This document shows, piece after piece, positions 1 to 9,368 of a stretch of DNA of 64,000 nucleotides. A program made the translations under genes and the position numbers. Numbering within the stretch: position 1 is the first letter of the stretch; each line of letters opens with the position of its first letter. Source of the stretch: DASVTR01 sp036387475. Its GTDB lineage: Bacteria; Acidobacteriota; Blastocatellia; Pyrinomonadales; Pyrinomonadaceae. Under the pieces are notes generated by a model. That model was given only the letters and a program-made list of their open reading frames with translations. It had not been told where the DNA came from and did not search any database. The stretch lies in assembly GCA_036387475.1 (NCBI GenBank), contig DASVTR010000016.1, forward strand, positions 1-64,000, read 5' to 3'.

Positions 1-1
1 C

Positions 2-430
2 ACCTTTGTCAGAAACACGGTCATCTCCAACTGCTCGGCGGGGGGCGTGTCCATCGCGCCGACGGGCGGGACGGCCCGCGCTAATCTGGAAGATGTCCAC
101 TCCTTCAGCGGGACGAATGGCTTCCGTGCGGTGGGCAGCGCGATTGTGACGGCGCGCGAATGTTCGGCGACGGGCCACGGCAACGCGGGATTTCAAGCGG
201 ACGGTGCGTCTGCCAGATTTAACTTACGCAACTGCATGTCGTCGAATAACGGAGACGGAGTGGAGTCGAACAACGGAGCGATTTTACGCATCTCCAACTG
301 TGTTATCAGCGACAATATCTTGAGCGGTGTGGCTAAGGGCGGTGCGCCGCTTGGGATTGTTGAAAGCTTCCAAAACAACGAGAACAAGAATACGACGCCC
401 GGCACGGCTTCACCCGCGACGCCGTTCTAA
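2..430 (+). CDS. right-handed beta-helix repeat protein, C-terminal part (5' truncated by window edge)
   Basis: The frame is open from base 2, so the gene starts outside the window; the GTG at 47 is internal. The visible 142 residues contain repeated short blocks (VISNCSAGGVS, NCMSSNNGDGVES, NCVISDNILSGV). These have the N-x-x-x-x-N-x-x-G-V pattern of right-handed parallel beta-helix coils. Such folds occur in secreted carbohydrate-active or surface proteins. The catalytic part, if any, is outside the window, so substrate and export cannot be judged. A long hairpin follows the stop codon. Confidence 0.75.
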   Translation, partial: TFVRNTVISNCSAGGVSIAPTGGTARANLEDVHSFSGTNGFRAVGSAIVTARECSATGHGNAGFQADGASARFNLRNCMSSNNGDGVESNNGAILRISNCVISDNILSGVAKGGAPLGIVESFQNNENKNTTPGTASPATPF

Positions 431-452
431 ACATAACTCCAGAACATTAGAA

Positions 453-517
453 GGCGACCGGCAGCGTTAGCCGGAGTTTCATCCGTGCTATCAATTGCCG
501 GTCGCCTCCTTCCGTTT
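453..517. terminator. probable bidirectional terminator hairpin
   Basis: GGCGACCGGCA (453-463) is perfectly complementary to TGCCGGTCGCC (496-506), an 11-bp GC-rich stem with a 32-nt loop, followed by a T-rich tract on the plus strand. It lies between the convergent beta-helix gene and cytochrome P450 gene, where a shared terminator is expected. The large loop lowers confidence. Confidence 0.55.
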
Positions 518-537
518 TTATTTTGTGCCTTTCGCGC

Positions 538-1878
538 TTAACGTTTTTCCAGCGTCATCAACATGCCGTGTCTGGGTCGCAGGGTGATGACGGGCTGTGT
601 CTTAACGGGGTGGTCGGGGACTAGGCGTAGCCGCCAGCGCTGGGCCAACGCCGCGATTAAGAGGATACCTTCCATCCACGCGAAGCCCTCGCCGATGCAG
701 CGACGTGGGCCGCCGCCGAAAGGAAAGTAAGAGTATTGCGGTCTGGCCTCTTTTGCTTCCGGCAGCCAGCGTAGCGGGTCAAAGCGCTCAGGTTCGTTAA
801 AATAACGCGCGTCGCGGTGCATCACATACTGGCTTAAGAGAACAAGCGACCCGGTGGGAAGGCGATAACCGCCGACCTCGTAATCATCGAGCGTCAAACG
901 ACCAATGGCCCAGGCGGGCGGGTACAGTCGCATTGATTCGGCCAGCACCATTTCCGTATAACGCAGTTGGGCCACGTCGCTAAACTCCGGCAGCCGCCCC
1001 GCCAGCACCGTGTCCAACTCTTCATGCAGACGCGCTTCGACCTCCGGGTTCTGTGAGAGTAGATACCACGTCCACACGAGAGCGTTAGCCGTCGTTTCAT
1101 GTCCGGCGAGAAAAATCGTCATCGCTTCGTCGCGCACCTGCTCGTCTGTCATGCCGCCGCTTCGTTCCTCTTCATCCTGCGCGAGCAGCAACATTGAGAG
1201 CAGGTCTCCGTGATCCTCGCCGCTGCGGCGTCTCTCTTCAATGAGGCGAAAGATGATGGCGTCGAGTTGCTCTCTGGCTTTCTGGAAGCGCCGTTTTTGT
1301 GGAAGCGGCAACTTATCCAGTAGCTCCGAAAAGGGCATCAGCATCATGTTGAATAAATCCATAATGACGGTGAGCGCCTCGCCGACATCGCGCGCATCAC
1401 GCTCGACATCTGCATCGAAGAGTGTTCGGCCCACAATCGCCAGCGTGAGGCGCATCATCTCTTCTGAAATGTCGCGCGTCTCTCCGTCCTGCCAGCGCTC
1501 GCTTGTCTGCGCCGCGTAATCAGTCATCAAGGCCGCGTAGGAAGCTACGCGCTGGCGATGAAAGGCTGGCTGTGCGAGCCGCCGCTGGCGACGATGAAAG
1601 TCACCTTCGCTCGTCAGCAGTCCCTCCCCGAGCAATCGTTTAGACTTTTGCAGCGCCCGCCCCTTTTTGAACTTCTGGTTGTGTGTGACCAACACATCTT
1701 TAACGTAGTCCGGATGATTGAGAAAGAAAACGTCCTGTGGCCCCATCCTGAAAAAGACAATATCGCCGTGTTCGCGCGCGAGGCTTTGCAGGTAACTGAG
1801 TGGGTCGCGGCGAAAGGCTAAGAAATTGCCGCCGAGCAGCTTGCGCTTCGGGCCGGGCGGAAGATGGGGCTTATACAC
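538..1878 (-). CDS. cytochrome P450 monooxygenase
   Basis: Full-length soluble bacterial P450 of 446 residues. The oxygen-binding I-helix motif AGHET is at residues 258-262. The K-helix ExxR (ESMR) is at 314-317. The heme-thiolate loop FGGGPRRCIGEG has its cysteine at residue 394. There is no N-terminal membrane anchor, so the enzyme is probably cytosolic and depends on separate ferredoxin or flavodoxin partners, none of which is encoded nearby. The helix signatures resemble the CYP4/CYP110-like branch that often oxidises fatty or terpenoid substrates, but the substrate cannot be read from sequence. It is transcribed alone, away from the next gene. Confidence 0.95.
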   Translation of the reverse strand: MYKPHLPPGPKRKLLGGNFLAFRRDPLSYLQSLAREHGDIVFFRMGPQDVFFLNHPDYVKDVLVTHNQKFKKGRALQKSKRLLGEGLLTSEGDFHRRQRRLAQPAFHRQRVASYAALMTDYAAQTSERWQDGETRDISEEMMRLTLAIVGRTLFDADVERDARDVGEALTVIMDLFNMMLMPFSELLDKLPLPQKRRFQKAREQLDAIIFRLIEERRRSGEDHGDLLSMLLLAQDEEERSGGMTDEQVRDEAMTIFLAGHETTANALVWTWYLLSQNPEVEARLHEELDTVLAGRLPEFSDVAQLRYTEMVLAESMRLYPPAWAIGRLTLDDYEVGGYRLPTGSLVLLSQYVMHRDARYFNEPERFDPLRWLPEAKEARPQYSYFPFGGGPRRCIGEGFAWMEGILLIAALAQRWRLRLVPDHPVKTQPVITLRPRHGMLMTLEKR

Positions 1879-2094
1879 TTCAAACTCCTGACTCTTTATG
1901 AACGATGTCGGGCTGCGCTGTCATCCGCATATCACCGAAGCCATTCTTTCATCGCCGCCGCAAGCGGTCAAATTACCGACAGGATTGTTGACGAACTCGC
2001 TCTCTTGCTTTTGCTCCAAGCAGGCCCGGCTTGCTCCATCAAGCGCTGTTGTGTTAGTGATGTGAGCAACACTTAAGAGGCTGCCCGTCGCTAG

Positions 2095-2886
2095 ATGGAA
2101 AGAGGGCGGCAAGAGGAAAGAGTTTTGTCTTTAGAATTTGCTGTTGAATATCCTTGCGTTCTGCGCGCACGCTACGCTGAGAAGCACCTGCGCGCGTGGG
2201 GACGCCTCGGCAGTCTGCACACTCGCCTGACGACCGGCGACACGATGCCGCCGACCGAAGATAAAGTACGCTTTATCGAAGAGGCGGAAGAGGAAGTCGA
2301 GAGTATGCAGGCGGAGACGCTTGTCTGCTCTAATTGTCCGGCCTGCTTGCCGACCGAAGCGGCTGGCGAGGGAGAAGCGGTCGGCTGTCTGGGCCGCGTC
2401 AATTATCCCATCGAAGCGCAGTTTGAAAAATTCCTCGCTGACCGTGTGCAACTCGCGCTCGATACGATGGACACGGAAGACCAACCGCGCCTTATGCGTA
2501 TTCTTGTCGATAGTGAATCGCCGTTTGACGGCGAAGGCACAAAGGAGTTGCGGCGCGTGACGACGCCGCAGGGCTTACGCTTTTTCGAGTTGCGCTTGCC
2601 GATTAAGCTGACACGCGAGGCAGCACATCTGACGACGGATAATCTCTTCGACCTGCTCGCCGGATTCCGCTCGGACGATGCGGCACGCACTACCTACACG
2701 CGCGAACTGCCGCCGCCTGCTGTTGCCGATTACTACGACTTTCTGGATTTTATCTTACGCAACGACGTGAACGCTTCCGAGCGTGCGCGACTGCACGCAC
2801 GCGGGATTAACTACGCACAGTTCCTACGCCTGCTCGCCGCGCTAGAACGCGCCGAAGCGCTCAAGGCGCGCGTCCTCTTAGATTAA
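2095..2886 (+). CDS. unrecognised conserved-looking protein with a Cys cluster
   Basis: I do not recognise this 263-residue protein. It has no signal peptide or membrane segment. A cluster C-x2-C-x2-C (residues 78, 81, 84) with a further Cys at 98 could bind zinc or an iron-sulfur cluster. An acidic stretch (EEAEEEVE) precedes it, and an alpha-helical region rich in aromatic and acidic residues follows. The start is uncertain: ATG at 2095 has only a weak, distant AGAGG. TTG at 2125 is preceded by AAGAGGAAAG at good spacing and may be the true start. It stands alone between the divergent P450 gene and a convergent lipoprotein gene. Confidence 0.6.
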   Translation: MERGRQEERVLSLEFAVEYPCVLRARYAEKHLRAWGRLGSLHTRLTTGDTMPPTEDKVRFIEEAEEEVESMQAETLVCSNCPACLPTEAAGEGEAVGCLGRVNYPIEAQFEKFLADRVQLALDTMDTEDQPRLMRILVDSESPFDGEGTKELRRVTTPQGLRFFELRLPIKLTREAAHLTTDNLFDLLAGFRSDDAARTTYTRELPPPAVADYYDFLDFILRNDVNASERARLHARGINYAQFLRLLAALERAEALKARVLLD

Positions 2887-2889
2887 ACG

Positions 2890-2974
2890 AAAAGTTCAAA
2901 GCTTAAAGCCCAATGTCCAAAGTCAAAAGCTAGGCTCTTGGCTTTGGACATTGATTTTTGGACTTTAGACTTTT
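2890..2974. repeat. heptamer-phased inverted repeat (AAAGTCC type)
   Basis: Two imperfectly complementary 33-nt arms are each made of about 7-nt units of the type AAAGTCC/CAATGTC. The inner 11 bp (2912-2922 against 2942-2952) are perfect. It lies between convergent genes and may also act as a terminator. Confidence 0.7.
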
Positions 2975-2975
2975 T

Positions 2976-3587
2976 CTATTTCGCCAGACGCCAGGGTTTG
3001 GGGATAAAGCGCCAGTGGCCGTTGACGTAGACGAGCGCATCGTAGGCCATGCCTCGTTCTTCGCCCGGCGCGAGAAAATCAAACTTGTAGAGGTCTAGGC
3101 CGGGTTTGAAAAGCGCTCCCGCGTCTTTATAGCCGCCCGGAAAGGCATCAAGGCCGACGCCATTCTTGATGTTATCGGTGCTCACGGAAGTTACCTTGTA
3201 AGATGTCTGGCCGGGCTTGGGCTTAATCACCGCGTCTGGGCTGTTCCACACCTCCGCATAAGTTGACTCGGCTTTGGCCGCCATTTCCTCGGTCGCAAAA
3301 ATTGCCCTGTAGTCTTCTTTCGTTGGTTTAAGCTGCCGTGTCAGCGCCGCGTGGTCGGCGTTCGGCTGGACGAATTGGTTGACTAAATCCTGCGCGCCGG
3401 AATTGTCTCCAGAAAATTTTGACGGAGCATCAGCGGTCGATTTCGGGTCTGCTGATTTATTGACAGTCGTCGTCTCGGTCGTTTTCGAACCGTACTCAGT
3501 CGTTGTCGTAGAGCATCCAACGAAGCTTAAAAGCATTAGTAAACCGCAGCCGAGGGCACAGATTTTTGATGCCTTTAGATGTTTCAT
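2976..3587 (-). CDS. putative lipoprotein of unknown function
   Basis: A 203-residue protein with a lipoprotein signal: a basic start MKHLKASK, a hydrophobic core and a lipobox LSFVGC. The lipidated Cys is about residue 25 and is followed by a Thr/Ser-rich linker. The mature part is a compact domain ending in a strand that contains NGHWRFIPKPWR. I do not recognise the family; an NTF2-like or small periplasmic domain is possible. The ATG at 3587 is chosen because AAAGGAAA lies upstream at suitable spacing; an 18-nt longer frame begins with TTG. It is probably anchored in the membrane facing the periplasm. Confidence 0.7.
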   Translation of the reverse strand: MKHLKASKICALGCGLLMLLSFVGCSTTTTEYGSKTTETTTVNKSADPKSTADAPSKFSGDNSGAQDLVNQFVQPNADHAALTRQLKPTKEDYRAIFATEEMAAKAESTYAEVWNSPDAVIKPKPGQTSYKVTSVSTDNIKNGVGLDAFPGGYKDAGALFKPGLDLYKFDFLAPGEERGMAYDALVYVNGHWRFIPKPWRLAK

Positions 3588-3717
3588 CACAAGATTTCCT
3601 TTCAAGGTGAGCTTTATCCATAGACGGAAATTTTAACTGGCAAGAGCGCGAGATAATGCGTCGCCCTTATACAACAATTAGCGGTTGAATGCTACGGAAA
3701 AGTTGGCCCGGATGCGT

Positions 3718-4440
3718 TCAAGTTGGCCCACCCTTTTCTTCATCCAACTGACGCAGGCTGTCCAGGATGAGGTTCGTATTGCTGGCGGCGTTGATTTGGA
3801 CTGCAAACTCCCGTGTTGATTTGTCAAACTCGAAATAGCCGGAGGTCACTTCGACCAGTTTGCGAAAAGCTTCTTCGCCCTGCGATTGCTCCGCCTCCGC
3901 GCCGACGATGCGGCCTTCGTTAAAAAGAACGCGGCCTGCGCGTGCTTCGCCTTTGATTGCCAGAGAGCCGGTCAGTCGCGCGTTCTCCAAGACCTGCACG
4001 ACATCGAAAATGCTGATGGCGGAAAGATCACCGGAGAGCGTCGCGTCGCGTCTGACCTCAGCCTGCGGTTGGATGAGAGCGCCGCCCTGATAAGCCTGCG
4101 GGACTTGCGCGCGGCGAATCGCCTCAAGCCCGGCGGCGATGGAAATACGCGGGTCGAGCCGCTTGGCTTCGAGCAATCGCTCGCGCGCTGCATCCAAATC
4201 CTCGCGCTCGATGTAGAGCCGCGCCAGCGCCAGACAATGACGCGCCGCCTCTTCTAGATATTTATGCGTGATGGCGATTTCGCGCAGCCGTTCGCGCAAG
4301 TTGATCGAATGCGGGGTGACCTCCAACGCTTCGCGTAATCTTTTGATGGCGCGCTCTGGCGCGGCGTATTTGAGAAACAACTCTGCGTCGAGCAGCGCCG
4401 CTTCCGTTTCAGGGTCTTGTATTAAATCAGGCTTGCCCAT
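3718..4440 (-). CDS. TPR plus DUF4388 (PATAN) domain protein
   Basis: 240 residues. Residues about 15-110 form tetratricopeptide-like helical pairs (LFLKYAAPERAIKRLREALE, then LARLYIEREDLDAARERLLEA). Residues about 135-225 match the DUF4388/PATAN fold (LSAISIFDVVQVLENARLTG, then GRVLFNEGRIVGAEA, then GYFEFD). In other bacteria such domains serve as protein-interaction adaptors in signalling, gliding or motility systems. No secretion signal, so it is cytosolic. No operon partner is evident; the next gene upstream is divergent. Confidence 0.85.
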   Translation of the reverse strand: MGKPDLIQDPETEAALLDAELFLKYAAPERAIKRLREALEVTPHSINLRERLREIAITHKYLEEAARHCLALARLYIEREDLDAARERLLEAKRLDPRISIAAGLEAIRRAQVPQAYQGGALIQPQAEVRRDATLSGDLSAISIFDVVQVLENARLTGSLAIKGEARAGRVLFNEGRIVGAEAEQSQGEEAFRKLVEVTSGYFEFDKSTREFAVQINAASNTNLILDSLRQLDEEKGGPT

Positions 4441-4909
4441 CTCGCTCGTTTTGAAAGCAAATCTCCAGCTTTCGTACTGCTCATCACCGGGGGCGTGAGT
4501 TTATCATAAACGCCTCAGCAATCGACGTGAATGCGTTCTTTCGGCACACGGCAAACACCATTTCGTATAGCGGAAAAGGCCGCTTCAAACAGAGAAGTTT
4601 TACCCTTGAAAAACAGCGCGAAACGCCGCTCCGGGCGACTTAAAGTGGTCTCTCAAGCAGAAGCGACAACCTATGAATCGAGCCGTTTTAGAGGCTGCGG
4701 GCGTAAAGCTTAAAGGCTGCGGGCGAAGCAAGCGCAATGCGCCGCTGCCGCTTTGTGCCGGGCGTGAGACATGGCACGCTAGATGCTTTTAGTTCAGGCA
4801 AGCAAACTGGCAGGGGGTAGCGCAACACAACCCGTGCGAGGCTTGCGATAGTCGAAATTATCCCCCTCAATTCATTTTTGGTCGGACTCACCCGGAGGTG
4901 TCTATCAGG
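4441..4909. other. intergenic region upstream of the HD-GYP gene
   Basis: This divergent intergenic region holds no convincing gene; a 60-codon frame at 4531-4713 has no ribosome-binding site and looks random. AGGCTGCGGGCG occurs twice (about 4690 and 4713). At 4771-4786, ATGGCA-N6-ATGC is a partial match to the sigma-54 -24/-12 pattern, about 125 nt before the HD-GYP start. Confidence 0.4.
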
Positions 4910-5593
4910 ATGCACGATGAAATGACCCTGGATGCAGTGGGAACTGCGACTATTCGGCTGGTGAACGCAAGCTGGGCGGATTATTTGACGCGCGCATTTC
5001 GGCGGCTGAAAACGATCGGCCATCTGTGCAGAGGGGACGGCACGGAAGCTTTGCTCAAGCATTTCAAACGGGCGCGCCCTGAAACCTACTTTCACAGCGT
5101 TCGCGTTTCCCGACTGTCGCGTGCCATCGGGCGCACGTTCGGGTTTGACGACGCGCGCCTTCGGCAATTGTGCTACACAGCCGTGCTGCACGACGTGGGC
5201 AAGATACTCGTGCCGGAAGCGATTCTTAGTCGCCCGCGACGGCCCACTCGCACAGAGCTTTTCATCCTGCATAAGCATCCGAGCTTCGGCGCACTGCTCG
5301 CGTCCTACTTTAATCTCCCGGCAGAGTTGCGTATTCGCACGCAGCATCACCACGAGCGCTGGGACGGAAAAGGCTATCCGCACAAACTCGGCGGCGAGGA
5401 TATTCCGCTGATGGCGCGCATCGTGCAGGTCGCAGATTCTTACGACGCGATGGTGGCCCAGCGTCCTTACCGCAAACCGGCGACGCACAATGAAGCCGTC
5501 GCGGAATTGTGCAAGCACGAAGGCAAACAGTTTGACCCGCGCATCATCGAAGCTTTTCTGGATACATTTCCGGCGGGCAAAAGCGAGGTTTAA
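4910..5593 (+). CDS. HD-GYP domain protein, putative cyclic-di-GMP phosphodiesterase
   Basis: 227 residues, essentially a single HD-GYP domain with no receiver. Metal-binding residues are visible: His62 (FHSVRVSR), the HD pair at 94-95 in LHDVGK, HKHPSFGALL near 121-130, and HHHERWDGKGYP at 146-157 with the GYP motif intact. The family hydrolyses cyclic di-GMP or related dinucleotides. The ATG at 4910 is preferred because GGAGG at 4894-4898 is directly abutted by the alternative GTG at 4898, which leaves that GTG no spacing. It is a monocistronic gene with a possible sigma-54-like promoter. The activity is inferred from motifs. Confidence 0.85.
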   Translation: MHDEMTLDAVGTATIRLVNASWADYLTRAFRRLKTIGHLCRGDGTEALLKHFKRARPETYFHSVRVSRLSRAIGRTFGFDDARLRQLCYTAVLHDVGKILVPEAILSRPRRPTRTELFILHKHPSFGALLASYFNLPAELRIRTQHHHERWDGKGYPHKLGGEDIPLMARIVQVADSYDAMVAQRPYRKPATHNEAVAELCKHEGKQFDPRIIEAFLDTFPAGKSEV

Positions 5594-5819
5594 GAAGTGA
5601 TGATTCATTGGATGAAGCGGCGCATTCAACGCTCACGCGCACGCTGCCACAAAGCATTGCTGGCGCATAGGCCAACAGAGCAGCGCCCCGAAGCAGAGCA
5701 TAAGCAGGAGCATGAAAGCAAAGCGGCTTTCCGTACCGGCTCGCATCCCAAGCAGAACAAATAAGCCGGAGAGCAGGTTCGATTAAGAGCGGAAAGATTT
5801 AACAAGCGCACACGCAGAG

Positions 5820-5871
5820 GAACGCACGAAAGAGCACGTTGAATTAATTCAACGTGCTCTTTCGTGCGTTC
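5820..5871. terminator. 52-nt perfect palindrome between convergent genes
   Basis: Positions 5820-5845 and 5846-5871 are perfect reverse complements (26 bp, no spacer), centred on GAATTAATTC. It lies just downstream of the minus-strand TonB receptor stop and beyond the plus-strand HD-GYP gene, so a bidirectional terminator is the simplest role. As DNA it could extrude a cruciform. Confidence 0.75.
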
Positions 5872-5882
5872 GATTAATTGCT

Positions 5883-8800
5883 CTAGAAATCGAAGCGAAC
5901 GCCGAGGCGTATTTGTCGCGGGCGCAAGGTGCGCGTCGTGACGAGGAAGGAATCAATAAACGCCTGTCTTTGTGCGGGCGTGGCGGTCGCGCTGAAGCTA
6001 CTGAAATTGATGAACTCAGTGCCGAAGCTAAAGACGGTCTTGTTCAGCAGATTGTCTATTTCGACGGTGGGACGCAGGCGCATTCGTTCGCTTACACGAA
6101 ACTCGCGCGTGACGTTCAGGTCGAGCAGGAATTGGCCCGGCCCGATTCCGGCGTTGCGCGGAAGATTCCCGGTCTGTCCGAGAGTTGGTAAAGCGAAAGC
6201 CGAAAGCAGTCTTGGATTAAGCGGTTCGCCCGGAGCACGCGAGCGCAGCAGGCTCAGGTCGCCTGTGAAGATGGGGCGGTCATTGCCTACGTCGTCCAGA
6301 TTACGGTCAGTGCCGCCGATGGAGATGTTGAAGGGAGCGCCGGAGGCGAGACGCAGGATGGGCGCGATGCGCAGCTTGCCGAGATACTGAGGCGTCTCAA
6401 ACGTGCCGGAGAAGACGAAGCGATGCCGACGGTCGAGCAAACTGCGCGAGCGCTCGGCGCGAAAGTCTCCGACCGTTAATGCGTCCGAAGTATTAACGAT
6501 GCCGTCATCAATCAGGCGCGAGAGCGTATAGGCGGCGCGCAGGGAATAGCTCAGCCCGCGCTTGCTGCGACGAAAGCGGCTGCGCACTTCAAGCGTCAAT
6601 CCGTGATAAAAGCTGTTGCCGATGGAGGCCAACTGCTCGATTTCTGTGCGCGTCGGGTCTGGGCGCAGGCCGTTCAAAGCTCCGAGCGCGGCGTTAAGCG
6701 CATTGGTCGAGTTAACGCTGTTGAGATTGATGAGCGAGACGGGGACGCCGAATTCGACGATACGGTCGATAAAGTTCGGGTCTGCCGGGTTGGTCGAATT
6801 GAGTTGAAAGCGCACCAGTTCGCCCGCGTCCGAACGGTTAAAGAGCGGGCGCGGGCAGCCCGGACAGGGACGAAAATTCTCGAAGTCACGCGAGATCAGG
6901 AAGTCTGTCACACTGCGAAAGCCAGACGGCAGTCGCGGCGCGTTGGCATTGAATTCGCGCCAGAGGTGTATGCCGCGATTGTAGGTATAGTTGGCTTCAA
7001 AAACTATACGGCGTCCAATCTCGCGCTCGAACCCAATGTTTGCCTGGTAGCTTTCGGGAATACGCAAATCTGGATCGAGACGGCGCGAGAAGCCAGTGTT
7101 GAGCGTGCCAAACTGTGCGACCAGAGTCGAGTCGGCGGTCAGGGGTTGCGGGAAACGAATCTGGTCTAAGACCTGTTGGCGCTGAGCGACGGGAATGTCG
7201 TTTGTATCAAGGAAGAGTTGCTGGTTGCCGAGCGTGAAATCATCAATCGTGCGGAGCAGAGCGCGATTGTAAAAGATGCCAGCACCGGCGCGGATGACGG
7301 TCTTGCCGGAGCGAAAAGGATCGTAGGCGAGCGCGAAACGCGGCCCGAAGTTATTGCGGTCACGGACAATTGATTCGTTCTCGTAGCGCAGCCCATAGCT
7401 CAAAGTGAAGTTCGGCTTTAAGCGCCACTCGTCCTGTATGAAGAGACCGACGTAAGTGTTCTTTTGTTCTGATTCAGTCTTAAAGTTCTGGCGGAAGCGG
7501 CTCGGCGTATTAGCGATAAAGTCGCCCGCGCTATCGAAATCGAAAGTGCCGGAGGCATCCGCAAGGTCTATGAAGGTCGAACGGATGTGCTGAAAGTCGC
7601 CGCCGAATTTCAGGGAGTGAGAGCCTGCGACGTAAGAGACGGCATCCTGAAATTGAACGCGATTCTCGCTGCGGTCGGTCGCACCGGAGGTCGAAGTGCC
7701 AGCGATGAGCGGGTTAGAGCGTTGCTGTTCATCAAGCGAAGGCTGTGATGGCTCTATGTCAATCAGGACGACGGGCGTCTGGTTGCCGCCGCCTGCTGAG
7801 ATGGCCGGTGTCAGGCGCGAAATTTGGAAGCGTAGCTGGTTGACGAGCTGTGCAGAGAAGACGTAGTTATCCGTGTAAGAGAGAGCGTCTGTGTTGCGCG
7901 TTCTGGCGATCAGGGTTTCGGCGAGGCGATTGCCGCCGCCAAACTGTCGCAGGTTTTTCTGTCGGCCCAGTTGATAGACAAACGAGCCGTTGTGTAAATC
8001 ATTAAAACGGTGGTCAATGCGCGTCGTGAAAGTGTGGTTTTTGACGGGCGTGCTGAGACCTTCGAAGAAGGGGGCGACAGCGACCGCCGTGCTTCCGGTC
8101 GGAGCAACTTCAAGCTGTTGTGCGGCGGGGTTGGTCGGCGCGGGCAGCGGAAAGAGCGGATTTTGCGCGACGGGCACGAGCGTGTTAACGAACGCAGAGT
8201 CGAGCGTGGTGTCGTATTCGTAAGCGCTGAAGAAGAAGGTGCGCTTGCGTCCGTCGTAGAGTGGCAGCCTGACGGGGCCGCTGATGGTAAAGCCGGGGTT
8301 ATGTTGTTCGAGCGGAAGACGGGGCAAACCGCGCGCCTGATTGTTAGACGTGTTGGCGTTGAAGATGTCGTTGCGGAAAAAGTAGAAGCCGCGCCCGCGA
8401 TAACGGTTTGAGCCGCCGCGCGTGCGGATGTTAATGCGCCCACCGCTGGCGCGCCCGTACTCCGCAGAAAACTGGTTCGTGATGATCTGCACTTCCTCTA
8501 CGGCTTCGATGGAAGGCTGAAAGCGTTCGCGTGCCGCGCGGTCGTCGTTGTTATCGAGTCCGTCAATCGTGATGTTGTTGGAATAGGCTGGCCCACCGGA
8601 GAGCGCAAACGTTCCGGCCTCTTCGGGCGTGTTCTGCGTGTTGGAGTTTCGGTCTTCGGCAAGGTCGCGCGTCGAGAGCGGTTCTTCTGTGACGCCGCCG
8701 AGCGTGAACACCAGGTCGAGCGCCGAACGGCTGACGTTGGGCAGGTCTTCGATTTCCTGCGTCGTGACCGTGCCGCCGACGACCGTGCGCGTCGTATCAA

Positions 8801-9224
8801 CCGGGGGCGTGTCTGCTTCGCTGACCGTCGTCTGTTCGGCGACGACGCTGGCAGGTTGAAGCGTGAAATCAAGCTGCTGCACGTTCTGCCCGGCGATAGT
8901 GTCCAGTTCCGTCTTTTCTTCCGTAGCAAAACCTGCGGCGGTCGCGCGCACGGTGTAGATGCCCGGATTCAACTCTATGATTCGATAACGACCTTCGCTA
9001 TCGGTCGTCACCGTGCGTTCAATCCCGGTCTCGACGAGCACAGCCGTCACGCTCGCACCCGGTACGAGCGCGCCGTTCTGGTCAAGGACGCGCCCACTGA
9101 TGGTCACGTCGTCAAGGTCTTGCGCGTAAGCGCTAAACGAAGAGGGCGCGAAGGATGAAAGGGCTGCCGGAATAATGCAGGCGAAGAGGGCGGCAAAGAT
9201 AAAGCGGCGAAGGTGGTTATTCAT
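5883..9224 (-). CDS. TonB-dependent receptor with carboxypeptidase regulatory-like domain (Oar type)
   Basis: About 1113 residues. The start at 9224 gives a classical signal peptide (MNNHLRRFIFAALFACIIP, with cleavage near SAYA-QDL); a longer frame begins at 9296. Residues about 25-110 form a carboxypeptidase-regulatory-like beta-sandwich (SGRVLDQNGALVPGASV, then GRYRIIELNPGIYTV). A plug domain follows (LSGGPAYSNNITIDGLDNN, then QIITNQFSAEYGRASGG) and then a large beta-barrel ending in the aromatic C-terminus GVRFDF. It belongs to the acidobacterial/myxobacterial Oar-like outer-membrane receptors, which import or display oligosaccharides or peptides. The ligand is unknown. It lies downstream of hspR in the same direction but 144 nt away. 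Confidence 0.9.
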   Translation of the reverse strand: MNNHLRRFIFAALFACIIPAALSSFAPSSFSAYAQDLDDVTISGRVLDQNGALVPGASVTAVLVETGIERTVTTDSEGRYRIIELNPGIYTVRATAAGFATEEKTELDTIAGQNVQQLDFTLQPASVVAEQTTVSEADTPPVDTTRTVVGGTVTTQEIEDLPNVSRSALDLVFTLGGVTEEPLSTRDLAEDRNSNTQNTPEEAGTFALSGGPAYSNNITIDGLDNNDDRAARERFQPSIEAVEEVQIITNQFSAEYGRASGGRINIRTRGGSNRYRGRGFYFFRNDIFNANTSNNQARGLPRLPLEQHNPGFTISGPVRLPLYDGRKRTFFFSAYEYDTTLDSAFVNTLVPVAQNPLFPLPAPTNPAAQQLEVAPTGSTAVAVAPFFEGLSTPVKNHTFTTRIDHRFNDLHNGSFVYQLGRQKNLRQFGGGNRLAETLIARTRNTDALSYTDNYVFSAQLVNQLRFQISRLTPAISAGGGNQTPVVLIDIEPSQPSLDEQQRSNPLIAGTSTSGATDRSENRVQFQDAVSYVAGSHSLKFGGDFQHIRSTFIDLADASGTFDFDSAGDFIANTPSRFRQNFKTESEQKNTYVGLFIQDEWRLKPNFTLSYGLRYENESIVRDRNNFGPRFALAYDPFRSGKTVIRAGAGIFYNRALLRTIDDFTLGNQQLFLDTNDIPVAQRQQVLDQIRFPQPLTADSTLVAQFGTLNTGFSRRLDPDLRIPESYQANIGFEREIGRRIVFEANYTYNRGIHLWREFNANAPRLPSGFRSVTDFLISRDFENFRPCPGCPRPLFNRSDAGELVRFQLNSTNPADPNFIDRIVEFGVPVSLINLNSVNSTNALNAALGALNGLRPDPTRTEIEQLASIGNSFYHGLTLEVRSRFRRSKRGLSYSLRAAYTLSRLIDDGIVNTSDALTVGDFRAERSRSLLDRRHRFVFSGTFETPQYLGKLRIAPILRLASGAPFNISIGGTDRNLDDVGNDRPIFTGDLSLLRSRAPGEPLNPRLLSAFALPTLGQTGNLPRNAGIGPGQFLLDLNVTREFRVSERMRLRPTVEIDNLLNKTVFSFGTEFINFSSFSATATPAQRQAFIDSFLVTTRTLRPRQIRLGVRFDF

Positions 9225-9368
9225 AAAAACAGGTTGCGCTCTCGGCGGTATTGTCAGGGCGAAGCGTTCAGAAAGAACGCGCAATGGAGAGCGCAATGTA
9301 GCACCGCGCGCGGAGAGAAGACAAGCCTGCAGAGGTGAAATCGGGAAGCGCAGTGGAAGCCGGCGGCC

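Noticed and set aside
4688..5629. Long minus-strand open frame of 313 codons over the HD-GYP gene
   Set aside because: It is the shadow of the plus-strand HD-GYP gene, which has complete catalytic motifs; the antisense translation is rich in Arg/His/Cys with no domain logic.
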